Source: Pisaster brevispinus (taxonomy: Eukaryota; Echinodermata; Asteroidea; Forcipulatida; Asteriidae). Taken from it: DNA of 64,000 bases. Each line of letters opens with the position of its first letter. Positions within the stretch are counted from its first letter, which is position 1. This document shows, one piece after another, positions 22,148-32,565 of this stretch. The stretch lies in NCBI GenBank assembly GCA_023634235.1, contig JAMKCF010000008.1, positions 14,283,420-14,347,419 on the forward strand, written 5' to 3'. A program made the translations under genes and the position numbers. The notes beneath the pieces were generated by a model, which ran no database searches, was not told the origin of the DNA, and saw only the letters and a program-made list of their open reading frames with translations.

Positions 22148-22751
22148 AGGGTTGTTGAAATCCATATACAATTTAAGTGTAATATCTTCTTTCATAACCA
22201 GCAAAAATTTGACATGAGGACTTGTCATAGAATTCGCAGTACTACTATTAATATTATTTAATCGGTTAATGTTTATTTTATTTATTTTTTACAGGGTATT
22301 GGTAAATGTGTTTATTAATAGTTTCTCTTGGAAGCAAAATGTGATCTTGTTTTAGTCATGTGCCAATTATTGATAATGACAAACAGCTGGTAGCTGCTTA
22401 ACCTGTATGTACTTGTAGTTCACAAATTTTTAACAATTGTTTTTATTTTAGTTTGCATTTGAAGTAGCATTGTTTTCTCAAAGTTACATTTAAAGGGAGA
22501 TTGTCGTTATGACTGAAACTTATCAGAACTGTTGATTTTCTTTCATCGTTTTTTTTATAGAAATGTTCTACTCATGATCAAGGGCCACTCCTTAGGCTGT
22601 TCAACTTTTGCGTGGCACCTAATCTCTTACACATACCAAACTATTTAGGCGTATTTTCAAGAACTAGACCACGAGCTTTGAAAATTAACAGCATCATAAA
22701 TAGCACCACATGAGCCAGCGGAGTATCACGAACACCGAGACCAGCGTTTTG

Positions 22752-24240
22752 TCACTAGGGATGAATTTTGCCGTTCCACCCAAAATAAAAAATCATCCAG
22801 GCTACCGAGCAAGCCCTGAAACACCTCAGCAAGACGGAGAAGGATGATGTCCGGATTAAGATCAACGAAGTTCTACGGAAGGCTAAACCCGCCAAACACA
22901 ACCTTTCCAAGGTTGAACAGGCAGCCCTACGTGATCTTCGTCGGGACGAAACCATCTACATCCTGACTGCCGACAAGGGGAACGACACTGTCATCATGGG
23001 CCGCACAGACTACACCAACAAGGTAAATAGTTTCCTTTCATCTGATTCGTACCATTCCCTGCTGAAGAACCCTATCCCTGGTATTGAGAAGAGGGTTGCT
23101 AGCAAACTCCTCTCCCTCCACCATGCCGGGGCCCTTCCCTTCCCACTGTACCGTAGGCTCCGTCCCTCCACCTCCACCTGCCCCAGGTTCTCCAGCAACC
23201 CTAAGATCCACAAGCCAGAAGTCCCTACTTACGAAACAGCCAAGTACCTCACCAAAGTTCTTTGACCCTTGGTGGGTCACACACCTTATCACAGGTCCAA
23301 CTCCAGCCAGTTTGTAGACATCACCCGCAACCTTACCATTAAGACCACTGACATCCTGGTTAGTTTTGATGTCAAATTTCTATTCACCAACGTCCCCACA
23401 GATGAGGCTTGCCTCATAGTGAAGGAGAGTCTTACCCATGACCCCTCCTTGTCTGACTGGACTGATCTTTCACCTGATCAAATTCATGACCTCCTTCTAA
23501 CTTGTGTTTCTTCTAGTTGTTTTCAATTTCAGGACAAGTTCTACGAGCATACAGCTGGGACCTTCATGGGATCTCCTATATCCCTGGTCCTATAGCTGAC
23601 ATCTTCATGGAAGAGTTTGAGTTGTCATCCCTACTCACCGCCGATTTCCGACCCAGCCAATGGCTCCGCTACGTGGATGACACCTTCATCGTTTGGCCCC
23701 CATGGACCGGACTCTCTCCTCCAGTTTATGCAGTATCTCAACCAGCAGTCCGGCAAGATCGCTTTCCTTGATATCCTCATCACCAGGAAACCAGACGGCA
23801 AACTCCACTACAGCATCTACAGGAAACCCACCCACACCGACCGATACCTCAACCAGCGATCCTTCCATCATCCAAGAATCATGTCTTCTGTCAACCCCAC
23901 CCTGGTTCAACGTACTTACAAAATCTGTGACCCAGACAGCCTTCAGCAGGAGTTGCAGCACATCAAGACTACGCTGAAGTGCAACGGATACAACTCACAA
24001 AGCAAAACAAGCAAGCTTGTCCCCAATCCCAACCGAAGGGTCCCCTATACTCAAAGTCAACCACGCACACCCTTATGTTTGCCCTACCTAGGTCCCCCCT
24101 CCCATTGTCTCCAGCATATCTTCCCACAAGCAGGGATCAAGGTCTACCACTCTGATCCCAAGAAACTTCACAGCTCTCTTCAATCTCACAAGGACAAGCA
24201 AGATCCCTCCACATGTGCAGGAGTCTATCGCATTTTTGCC
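22752..24240 (+). pseudogene. Penelope-like element: decayed reverse transcriptase
   Basis: Frames across the region give a Penelope-type reverse transcriptase. The N-terminal part is DETIYILTADKGNDTVIM (from 22947), followed by VSFDVKFLFTNVPTDEA, GTFMGSPIS, ADIFMEEFE, the catalytic YVDDTF (about 23671-23688), and IYRKPTHTDRYLN with RSFHHPR (about 23815-23875). These blocks and their order are typical of Penelope/Poseidon elements. A TGA at 23263, frameshifts near 23590 and 23690 and an early frame break near 22800 show it is dead. It stops at the first residues of the expected GIY-YIG endonuclease (CAGVYRI, about 24210-24233), so it is 3'-truncated there. Confidence 0.85.
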
Positions 24241-24469
24241 TCGTATAGCCAATGAAAGTGATAAATGTTGTTCATAATCATTGTGGGTGAAAAAATTTGT
24301 CATTTATAAAGGTACCACAGTAATTCATTGCACAGAATGGTATAAGTACATGATACTGTAGTATGCAGCACCATGAAACTGGGCCTTGGTGTAAATACAG
24401 AAAAGTTATGTGTGAATGAATAATAACTTTATTCAAGATATTTATTATAACTTCTAATTCTTGTTGCAG

Positions 24470-24808
24470 GATATAACTAACAGCCCTGCGTACATTAAGA
24501 AAATAGATTCAGAGAAGCGTCCTCAACCATTCATATTGGCATTGCATCGAGACGTAAGTGAACTTCAACCAACAGACGTCTTTGTCATTGTGGAAAAGCA
24601 AGCTCTGCCACAGTCGTCATTGTTGAAAGCTGTGGACATTTGCTACAAATTACACTTTGTGTTGGACTGTGAGTATCAAGAGAGCTGCAAAGGGCTGTGG
24701 TCCTTCTTTCAGTCATATGTGTTCAAGCAGGCAATCAGTGGGAGAAAGGAGTCAACCACACTGAGGGCCTTACGTGCATTCATTTCCTACAAGACCCTTG
24801 CACCTTAG
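24470..24808 (+). CDS. Terminal exon of an uncharacterised protein (orphan)
   Basis: A good acceptor (TTCTTGTTGCAG, ending 24469) opens 112 codons plus TAG. The protein includes RPQPFILALHRDVSELQPTD, VFVIVEKQALPQSSLLKAVD, then ICYKLHFVLDCEYQESCKGL and WSFFQSYVF. I recall this pattern (a V-I-V-E or V-V-D stretch, a KAVDxCYK segment and a hydrophobic FxYP or CEYQ stretch) from uncharacterised, multicopy proteins of marine invertebrates and fish, often near mobile DNA. That link is from memory and unverified. No upstream exon is convincing; the decayed Penelope element lies directly 5'. It may be a gene relic or the end of a retrocopy. Confidence 0.45.
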   Translation, partial: DITNSPAYIKKIDSEKRPQPFILALHRDVSELQPTDVFVIVEKQALPQSSLLKAVDICYKLHFVLDCEYQESCKGLWSFFQSYVFKQAISGRKESTTLRALRAFISYKTLAP

Positions 24809-25178
24809 CCACAATGTGTTTCAAGTTTTGCTTGTATAAAGGAAAGAGAGGAGATCAGGGTTATAATTTTTTTGTTGATCAAGTAAAATTACTGTGCATG
24901 TGATGTTTTCACTACATCAGTAAAAAATCACTTCTGAAATACTATTTTAAAGTTAGTGTGATAAAGTTGTAGTAAAGTTAAAGAAGGTTTTGTTTAATTT
25001 GAAAGTTACCTCTTTGTTATACACGGTAAATTTAAATGAAAACAATAGCATTGGAAGCTGTTACATTGTATATTTTAAAAAAAGAAGACAGTTAAAAAGT
25101 AGTGACTGATTTTTAGTGTATTGATAATAGAAGCACATAATAAATAAGCACACAAACGGTCAAACAAAGACTACTTTA

Positions 25179-25460
25179 TGAAGAGCAGGCTATAGGAAAT
25201 CTGCAGCAAAGACTACTATTTTTCTTAAGTTTGAAGAGAAGGCTACCTTGTTTAGATAATCTGCAGCAAAGATTACTATTTTTGAAAATCAGAAGAGATG
25301 GCTACCATTTTAAGGAAATCTGCAGCAAAGACTACAATTTTGTTTTAATCTGAAGAGTGGGTTACAATATTTAGATAATCTTTAGCAAAGACTAATATTT
25401 TTCTTAAATCTGAAGAGAAGGCTACCATTTTTAGGAAACCTGCAGCAAATACCACTAAGC
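25179..25460. repeat. ~60-bp tandem repeat, about 5 copies
   Basis: Each unit carries GAAGAGAAGGCTACC, then TTAGGAAATCTGCAGCAAAG and ACTACTATTTTTCTTAA. The CTGCAGCAAAG anchors are at about 25201, 25261, 25320, 25379 (changed) and 25440. Confidence 0.85.
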
Positions 25461-26139
25461 ATTAGAAATCTGTTTCACAGTCAATTTGGATACAAAGATC
25501 ACCGGTTAATGGGATTTATTCTGAAAGTGACACTACTGATACTTTTTCTCAAATCATGAAGTTTATAACCAGGTCTCAATTTCATAGAATGTCTTTTTCT
25601 GTATTTCGTATTAAATTTGTTTTGTTACAAAAAGTGTTTAAAGTATTTACAAGTTTTAAAATATTGTTGCGGACAAAGTTTAATCTTAAAATTATCGTTG
25701 AAGTAGGGGGACTTGTTTGATACAAATTTCAAAACAAAACTATTGTATAATTGCTGGAGATAAACCTTGATTTGGACTGCAAAACATTTCAGTAATTTCA
25801 AAATTAAGATGCATCATGGATAATTTTCACTGAAATAGGCCCTAGCCTATTACAATAAAAATTCAAATAGATTATTTTTAAAGAGTATTTCTTAGGTTAA
25901 CAGTTTTAACCTGTTATAGTTTACAAAATGTGATTTTACAAATTAAGTGCAATAAATAAAATCATCGATTCAATCAAGATTATTGTTGGGAGAGGTCTAT
26001 TTGCCCAAGTAATTGGCAAAAAGTGTGCCCAATGTGAATGGGTAATATTTTTCCCAAAAGTTGGATGAGTTGACTATTCGCCCTTATTTGACTACACTGT
26101 TTACAGTGTAGTCTCTTGGGTACACCTTTGTTGGGTGTT
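25461..26139. other. No gene recognised
   Basis: AT-rich unique sequence. The short inverted stretch CACTGTTTACAGTG at 26095-26108 is the only structure noticed. Confidence 0.5.
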
Positions 26140-26880
26140 CTTTCTGATAATGAAAGTGACATACCAGAAGAGGGCAGTGCATCTAGAAAGAGAACTTTAG
26201 CTGAAAAGGGTCTATCCCTTCAAGTGGATGCAAACAGAAAGAAATAAAATGCAAAGAGGGCAGAACTCACACAACAGAGAAGAAGAGTTCTTCACTTGAA
26301 GGAGAGTCCAATAACCTTACAACATGGAAGAAAGAGTTTGGCCATGCCCAGATAATTTGGGATGAACTGAACGAGATGTTTGAAAGATTGACTAATCTGA
26401 TGACGGATGAAGATGACATTGATAAGTTAACTCAGCAACATGGCAAGGCCCATGCAGATTGGGATCGTTTTGAGAGTGATGTTTGGTCAGAGCTTGAGTA
26501 TTTGCAGCATGTGGAGCAGATGAGAATTGAAAACATGTCCGTCACTTCTGGTAGTTCCAGAAGGTCAAGCAGAGGCCCGTCAGGAGGAAGAAAGATGTCT
26601 GCGACTTCAGCAATTGGAGGGAAAAAGAAAAGATTTGCACAGGAAAAGAAAGCATAAATTGTTCAGTTCGAGCAACAAGAAAAGCTACATCAACTTCAAC
26701 TGAAGAAATATTTAGCTGAGGAACAAGCACAGCTTGGTGTCTTCAGGAAAGCAGAAAATGAAGACATTGTCACTTCAGAGCATGGACTACAAGATGTCCC
26801 CATGGTAGACAAGGTGAAAGATTTTGAGACATTCTTTCAATCGCAAGATTTAGTTATGCACATTGATCTATGCACTTTGA
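26140..26880 (+). pseudogene. BEL/Pao-type gag, N-terminal fragment
   Basis: + frames give a charged, helical stretch: EEGSASRKRTLAEKGLSLQV near 26165, then MFERLTNLMTDEDDIDKLTQ from 26376, a DWDRFESDVWSELEYLQ segment, a Ser/Arg/Gly-rich linker (VTSGSSRRSSRGPSGGRK) and, after a TAA at 26655, FEQQEKLHQLQLKKYLAEEQ. Coiled-coil then linker then coiled-coil is the plan of BEL/Pao Gag N-termini. Stops and frame changes occur at 26246, about 26360 and 26655. The middle part of such a Gag appears separately at 31270-31930. Confidence 0.45.
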
Positions 26881-27050
26881 CTAAGTTTCATTAATTAAGA
26901 GTCTCAAGTCAAAGCAATCGCTTGCCTTGTACATTCTTTATTATTCTTTATTCAATATTAACTTAACTTTCCTGGTTAAAGTTCTTTATTAGCTGTTTGG
27001 TCATAAGGATGATTGGACTAATTTGAGTTCATGGTTTACTGAGCATATAG

Positions 27051-27401
27051 TGATAGAGGTCATTTGCATATTTACTTAGTTATTTGTTCTTTTGACTGTG
27101 CAAGTTAAAGCTCATACGTGCCTTGTATTTTCAAATTGAACTTTGACTTAACTTTCCAGTTGAAGTAAATTGTGTAATCCGAGTTTGGACTCACATTTAT
27201 ACTTTGATATTCTTTGCTTATTTTCTATCATCACTATTCCTTGTATGAATTTCTTTGCTCAGTAGGAGTTTTCCAAAGCTTAGTATTTATACGGAGGTTG
27301 TTTTATTGTATCTTTTCAGGGTTTTTGCCAACACCATAATTAAAGAACAAGACACAGTTATGTACACCATCCTTGTCGTGTGACATTTTCTCGGTGTCAC
27401 A
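27051..27401 (+). repeat. 5' LTR-like sequence of Gypsy family A, copy 1
   Basis: The 3' end (TATGTACACCATCCTTGTCG, TGACATTTTCTCGGTGTCACA in part) nearly equals the end of the LTR at 36304-36589. It is followed at once by the same primer-binding-like TGGCGTCGTAGACAGGATGG. The 5' end is guessed from TGATAGAGGTCATTTGCATA, which resembles TGTGACAGGCCATTTGCATA. The middle is divergent, so this is a different subfamily. Confidence 0.55.
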
Positions 27402-27495
27402 TTTGGCGTCGTAGACAGGATGGTGTAAATCCGCAACCCCTAGCCTAGGGAGGGTACTTCTTAACAACTGCTACCTCTGGAAAGGGATCGCAGCA

Positions 27496-28035
27496 GAAGT
27501 TCTTTTCGTATCACCAAGGCCAGTCAGAAGATCTCCTGAGTTGTTCTCTGGAACTGGTGGAATCATTTAATTCCATTGCCCGCCTAGACACGTCGTTTGA
27601 TGCTGTGCGAACAAAGACCTTGAAGGGAAGGCTGGCGGAAGCCGTTGGAGATGGGGGTCTCAGGAGGGAGTTGAGCAACTGAACATTGACTCCCCTGATC
27701 TTACCTTCTTTGAAGCCAGAGACAGAGCTATCGAGTGGCTTAGGCACTGCCAAGAAAAGCCCTAGCGCAATGTCAACGTGCAGGTGAAGGCCCCTGATGA
27801 GGAAGGAGTCCTGAAATCCCTCCTCGTAAAGCAGGAAGAGCAGCTGCAGAAATAGCAGAAACAGATAGATACGCTTCTCCAAGCTATGATGCAACAACCA
27901 GCTCAATGCAGGAGCCAGGGCCCGAGGCACTGTTTTAATTGCCAATCTACAGGTCAATTGAAGCGTGACTGCCCCCATCCACCGTTCATCCTCAGCTGGT
28001 GGACAGACTTCTTCATCAGGAAGATCCCATCAGGC
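27496..28035 (+). pseudogene. Gypsy family A gag fragment (copy 1)
   Basis: The + frame reads QQKFFSYHQGQSEDLLSCSL, then ELVESFNSIARLDTSFDAVR. It is closely related to Gag in the full element (QQKFFSYHQGPKDDLLSCSL at about 37045). The first part of Gag is missing. The zinc knuckle at 27931-27972 reads CFNCQSTGQLKRDC, with the zinc-binding His replaced by Gln. Stops fall at about 27680, 27763 and 27853. Dead copy. Confidence 0.8.
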
Positions 28036-28179
28036 CACAATTCAGTCTCACCAGTTTGTTCCCTGGCAGCCTAACGTACAGCAGTTTGTCCCCCCCAGCA
28101 GCCGAAAGCTCTACCAATTGTCCCCAGCAGTCTGCATCACAACGACAGCAGTTTAACTAAGTGAGCCTGTTGTTGAGAC

Positions 28180-28548
28180 TCGATATGTAGGAGAGCAATA
28201 GGTTCCTGCCCGGAAGCTATTATCCAGCTAGGTGCAATGGAAGTGCCATGTCTACTCGACACAGGAGCGCAAGTTTCGACAATCACAGAATCCTTTTTCA
28301 GAGAGCACTTCTCCCAGGAGGACTGTATAGATGTCTCAGAATTCCTCAGCATATCCGGTGCCCAAGGCTTGGCAATCCCTTACATTGGCTACATTGAATT
28401 GACCCTAACAGCATTAGGACGGTCATTCACTTACATGGGTTTCCTTGTCAAAAGGGACTCGTCTGGCATGGCCATTGCAGAAAGGATGAGGAGAGCACCA
28501 GGAGTAATCGGCTCCAATGTCTTAAGGGACATCCGGGACACCTTATGA
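28180..28548 (+). pseudogene. Gypsy family A protease fragment (copy 1)
   Basis: An open stretch contains the retropepsin motif CLLDTGAQVSTITESFF (Asp at 28258) and the family-typical VIGSNVLRDIRD near its end. It matches the protease of the downstream element (CLLDTGAQLSTLTESCF at about 37802). A TGA at 28546-28548 closes it before the spacer to reverse transcriptase. Confidence 0.8.
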
Positions 28549-28555
28549 GCTGAGG

Positions 28556-29150
28556 CTGGGTTGAACTACATAAATTCTTTGAATAAGAGGACTGATGGAG
28601 CTGAGTGGGCACATGCCTTGCCCTCTACGAGGAAGTCAGAAGTGGTACTTGTCAATTGGAGGTGTCGGGCAAAGTTCGTACAGTCGGTTCCAAGCCAATT
28701 TTAGTCCAAGCAAACTCCCTGCTCGTGATCCCATGCTCCGGAGACCTGCTGCAGGTGGGGGAACTTATGAAGCCATGATAGAGCAGCTAGATGCAGAAGC
28801 AACCCACCTCCCAAACGGCTTAGCATTTGGCGACAAGAACTTCCAGTCCTCATCGTATATCTAGACGACATCTTGGTCTTTGGTCGCACATTTGAGGAGA
28901 CGCTCAAGAGACAACAGCTTGTGCTTGACCGCCTCACAGAATTTGGCTTGAAGGATAAACCAGAGAAGTGTAACCTGTTTACAGAACAACTGAGGTACTT
29001 GGGCCATTCTATATCTGATGGAGGGATTTCTCCAGATCCTGAGAAGATCAGCGCTGTTAAGGAATGGAAGAAGCCAGTCACTGAACGCGAACTTCGTGGG
29101 TTTCTTGGTCTAGCCAGCTATTACCGTCGTTTTGTACCAGGTTTGGTTGG
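28556..29150 (+). pseudogene. Gypsy family A reverse transcriptase, C-terminal half only (copy 1)
   Basis: Broken spacer (TDGAEWAHALPSTRKSEVVL) runs into AEATHLPNGL and then jumps directly to FGDKN, LIVYLDDILVFGRTFEETLK. The catalytic YLDD is at 28858-28869. In the full element these two points are ~800 bp apart (about 38360 to 39175), so the fingers/palm N-terminal half was deleted here. It continues to GLASYYRRFVPG at about 29110-29140 and then switches to family B gag. Confidence 0.8.
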
Positions 29151-29910
29151 GTTATTGAAAAAGGAATTTCGCATTATTGGCCATGTTGGTGAACCGAGAC
29201 AGAAGGACTGACTCTCTCACAGTAGTTTGGTTCCCCCAGATAGAGAGTGGTCTGCAGAAGTCATACAAAGAAGTTGAAATTGTTGAAGCAGTAATCAGAT
29301 CCATTGCCCCTGGAATGCGACTACGCAGCTACCTTGAAAGCAAGGAGAAGCTCACCCTTGAAACCTACGTGAAATTCTCCAAGCCCACTACCGAGAGGGG
29401 AATGCCACAGAGATGTATTAAGACACTTATCAGCATCACAGGGAAATGCAGAAGCTGCACACGACTACTTGGTGAGTACCCTGGATTTACGGCAGAGGAT
29501 TCTGAAGGCATCAAAACTAAAAACAACAGTCAAATAAGATCCTGACCTTGTGCAGAACACGTTTGTGCACTCACTGTACACAGGGCTGCAGAATGACAAC
29601 ATTCGGGCCGAGCTAAAACCTCTACTCCTGGACCCCAAAACCTCGGACGAAACCCTGTTCCGACAACTAAAGAATGCTGAAGGAAGAGAGATCGTCCGGT
29701 TAGCGAAACAAAAGAAAAATAAGTCAGCGGTCAGAGTTCAGGAGGTGAGTGCCACACAAGGCAACCCGATGAAGCAACTACAGCAGATTCAGGCCGACTT
29801 GGCTGCGCTCAAAGTTTCTACCAAACAAGCAGCTGAGAGGCCCAAACACAATGAGAACGCCAGCAGAAACCAGTACTCTCGTGAATGGGGTTGCAGTAAT
29901 TGTCGATGAG
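29151..29910 (+). pseudogene. Gypsy family B gag (fragment)
   Basis: Starting inside the broken family A pol, + frames encode a different Gag: LKKEFRIIGHVGEPRQKD, LQKSYKEVEIVEAVIRSIAP, GMRLRSYLESKEKLTLETYV, then LYTGLQNDNIRAELKPLLLD and a Lys/Gln-rich tail. This layout is known from Gypsy-type elements of fish, corals and echinoderms. Frameshifts near 29210, 29545 and 29905 separate the pieces. Confidence 0.75.
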
Positions 29911-30660
29911 CAGGGAAGGGACCCGAGTGTGAACACTGCTTCACCTGTGGCAGCTCAGAGCACTTCCGGGGCTGCAAACAACGACGATGACCTAAGCAGT
30001 CAGGAAACGGCAACAGGGCGAACGGAGGGGATGCGTAGCGGCCCTGAAACCCCAATAATCTCCAGAACTTCCATTTCATCAACACCGACCCATTCACCAA
30101 AACCCCAGCACTCGAGAGGTGTCCCAGAGAGTGTTGCCCTCATGGCTATGTCAGCTCAGCAATTACCACAAGGCTCGAAATTGACCAACTTAGTAGGCCC
30201 GAAGTGCACCATCCGGTGTAATCTAGGAGGGAGACCAACCAAGGCTTTGTGGGATACCGGTGCACAGGTTTCCCTAGTGTCTACTTCATGGATCAACCAG
30301 AACATGCCCCATGCTGTGGTTCGACCAGTGACTGACCTGCTAGAGATAGAGAACAGTACTCTGTTGATAACGACAGCAAATAATTCTAATCTCCCTTATG
30401 ATGGCTTCGTTGAGTTGGAGTTTCAGCTACCAACAGGGTGCCATCATCCCTTACTGGTTCCAGTGTTGGTGACAAGTGACCCCATCCTTACTCCCATCAT
30501 CGGCTCCAATGTTCTGGAAGAGTTATTGCGAGATCCTGAGTATTCATCTGACTCACTATTAACAGCCTTCGAGGACACCTTCCCTGAGACTGGCAAACAT
30601 AATGTGCAAGCCTTGGTAAATCTCCTGCAACAGCCAGAACCTCAAAGCTTTGCACAGTAA
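29870..30660 (+). pseudogene. Gypsy family B zinc knuckles and protease
   Basis: In one + frame 29890-29985 encodes a Cys/His cluster (GCSNC, then CEHCFTCGSSEHFRGC), a nucleocapsid knuckle with CX2CX4HX3C spacing, one residue short. From 30110 another frame gives the aspartic protease: ALWDTGAQVSLVSTSWI (catalytic Asp codon 30253-30255), LPYDGFVELEFQLP and PIIGSNVLEELL. The 269-codon ORF (29851-30660) starts out of frame with the knuckles, so its first ~85 codons are not native Gag. Confidence 0.75.
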
Positions 30661-31268
30661 AGGTTGGTCGGAGAGATGTCATAGTTAGAAAGGGCTCGTG
30701 CACCAGTCTCCAATGCAGAGTAAACACAGGAGCACCTAAATCTACGTCTGTTTTATTTCAAGCTGATGTCGAACGACAGTGGGCAGACGGTTTGGAGGTA
30801 AACGATGCAGTTGTGGCCATCCCAAAGGGGAGCTCTTGCCGAATCAGTATCCTCATCTCTAACCCTACTAGCCATGACATCACTATAACAAGGAAGACGT
30901 GTCTGGGCTAATTACGTGCAATCAAGTCAATTCTCCCTACTGACGTCCAAAGTGTCCCCAAAAAGACATCTGCAACCCCAGCAAGTGTTTTAAATCTCAA
31001 CAGTGATACTGGTTGGGTCCTGCCGATCAATCTTGACGATCTTTCCAGAGAGCAACAAGCTATAGCTGCAAAGATGCTTCGAGAGGAATTTAGAGCCTTT
31101 GCCAAAGATGAGCAAGACATGGGAAACATTGAGAAGTTGCAGATGAGTATTAAACTCAATGACGCTACACCTGTACAACGGAACTACCAATCAATCCCTC
31201 GACCCCTCTACCATGAAGTGAAGTACTATCTTACTGATCTCTTGAGCAGAGGATGGATCCAAAAGTCG
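30661..31268 (+). pseudogene. Gypsy family B pol, spacer before reverse transcriptase
   Basis: Protein similarity to Gypsy pol continues: RKGSCTSLQCRVNTGA near 30690, ISILISNPTSHDITITRKT near 30850, SREQQAIAAKMLREEFRAFA near 31050, MSIKLNDATPVQRNYQSIPR, and YYLTDLLSRGWIQKS to about 31268. The last block is the start of the RT fingers (conserved L-L-x-R-G-W-I-x-x-S). Stops at about 30909 and frame changes occur. Similarity ends abruptly at 31268, where a BEL-like segment begins; the family B RT resumes only at 32566. Confidence 0.7.
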
Positions 31269-31269
31269 A

Positions 31270-31930
31270 TAAGAGGTATGGTAAGAGGGATGCCATATAA
31301 CACTGTTGCGTACATGCCTACGAGAAAAGCCATTGGAGCTGATTACGGGAATTGGATCTGATTACGATGCAGCCTGGGAGTATCTCGACGCATAATATGG
31401 TGATCCACGATTTATTACTGACACCGTCACCCAAGACGTCATGAAGTTCAAGCCACTCCGAGACGGGGACGATGCCAGATTCTGTGAGCTAGTTTATTTT
31501 GTGAGAAGGAGTTACAACACATTGAAGGAGGTGGGGCGACGGAACGACATGGATAATAATCATGCTAGCAGTCATTGAACAGAAAATGAACTCTGACGAC
31601 CGTAAGGTGTGGTCCAGACATTTGGAAAGGGAGAAAGAAATGGCGACACTAAAAGGACTGCTAGACTGGATGTCATCGGAAATGAAATCAAGGATGAGAG
31701 CAACTGCACCAGTACGATGTGTGAGTCAAAGTCCCCGATCAAGCATCAATTACATTCAGCAGAAAGACCAGACGTCCATGCTTCTTCGTGACAAGTGCTG
31801 GGTTTGTCACGCTTCCAGCCACTGGACAGACCAGTGTGACAAGTTCAAGGGGGTGAGTCCAGACAACCGATTTAAGATGGTTAAAGAGAACCATGTCTGC
31901 TTCAGCTGCCTCAAAAAGGCAGTTAAAGGT
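31270..31930 (+). pseudogene. BEL/Pao-type gag, middle and zinc-finger fragment
   Basis: + frames give AWEYLDA, YGDPRFITDTVTQDVMKFKP, ARFCELVYFVRRSYNTLKEV and, from 31562, MLAVIEQKMNSDDRKVW. The region then has a CX2CX4HX4C knuckle (CWVCHASSHWTDQC, about 31796-31837) and CFSCLKKAVKG. Knuckle, a 20-30 residue spacer and a second Cys pair are typical of BEL/Pao Gag (the A-x-x-L-x-x-R-F/Y-G-x-P block precedes it). In-frame stops at about 31395 and the end at 31930 show it is a relic. It separates two halves of the family B pol. Confidence 0.7.
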
Positions 31931-32004
31931 ACATGCAACTTGTTTACATGCAGATTGAGTACATTAATGTATAAGAAGTTTCCCAGCTTTTGCTAGTTTC
32001 AGAC

Positions 32005-32155
32005 CAGGGGCCGATTTCACAAAGAGCTAAGATTGATCGTAACTGCAAATCAATCGTAGTTGCTTAGTAAAGTGTGATGTCACAATGTAAATCACTATGG
32101 TGATACTGACAATTTGTCTTACGATGGATTTTATTGCTTTGTGAAATCGACCCCA
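32005..32155. mobile_element. Palindromic MITE (CAGGGG ends), copy 2
   Basis: Begins CAGGGGCCGATTTCACAAAG and ends TTTGTGAAATCGACCCCA, the same termini as the MITE at 9562-9706 with a different interior (CGTAACTGCAAATCAATCG). It is inserted 3' of the BEL fragment. Positions 32156-32430 are unique AT-rich DNA. Confidence 0.75.
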
Positions 32156-32435
32156 TATTTGAGAAATTGGGGATTGTTTATTAATTATGGACATTACTGA
32201 GAGCTAAGGAAAGTTTGATGTTTCCCAAGTATTTCCTGGATTATTATGAAGGTTTAAGGAGAGTTTTAAGAACCACTTTCTTACTGATAAGTTCAACTTT
32301 AATTAAAGATCACATGTATTAAGGATCTCTTTTCTGTATGTTTATTTACAGTTCGAATTACATTAAAATACGAAAGCAAGATTTCTAGTCCGTGTCATAA
32401 CTGTATGCCTTACTCCTTGATGAGCCAACCAAAAG

Positions 32436-32563
32436 AGATCATGGATTTTGGACACCCCCCAAAATACAACAATTAATGAGTCAATCCTTACTTTGTATAA
32501 GTTCACCCTCCTAGGTCCTCTGAGCTACTACATAAATACCCCCTGGTTATAATAGTAACAGGA
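32436..32563 (+). repeat. Gypsy family B LTR fragment
   Basis: Matches 35998-36124 closely: GATCATGGATTTTGGACACC, then AATTAATGAGTCAATCCTTA, GTTCACCCTCCTAGGTCCTC and ACCCCCTGGTTATA. That second copy follows the end of family B pol, where the 3' LTR should be. Here the fragment abuts RT coding sequence directly, an arrangement no intact element has. Confidence 0.75.
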
Positions 32564-32565
32564 AG

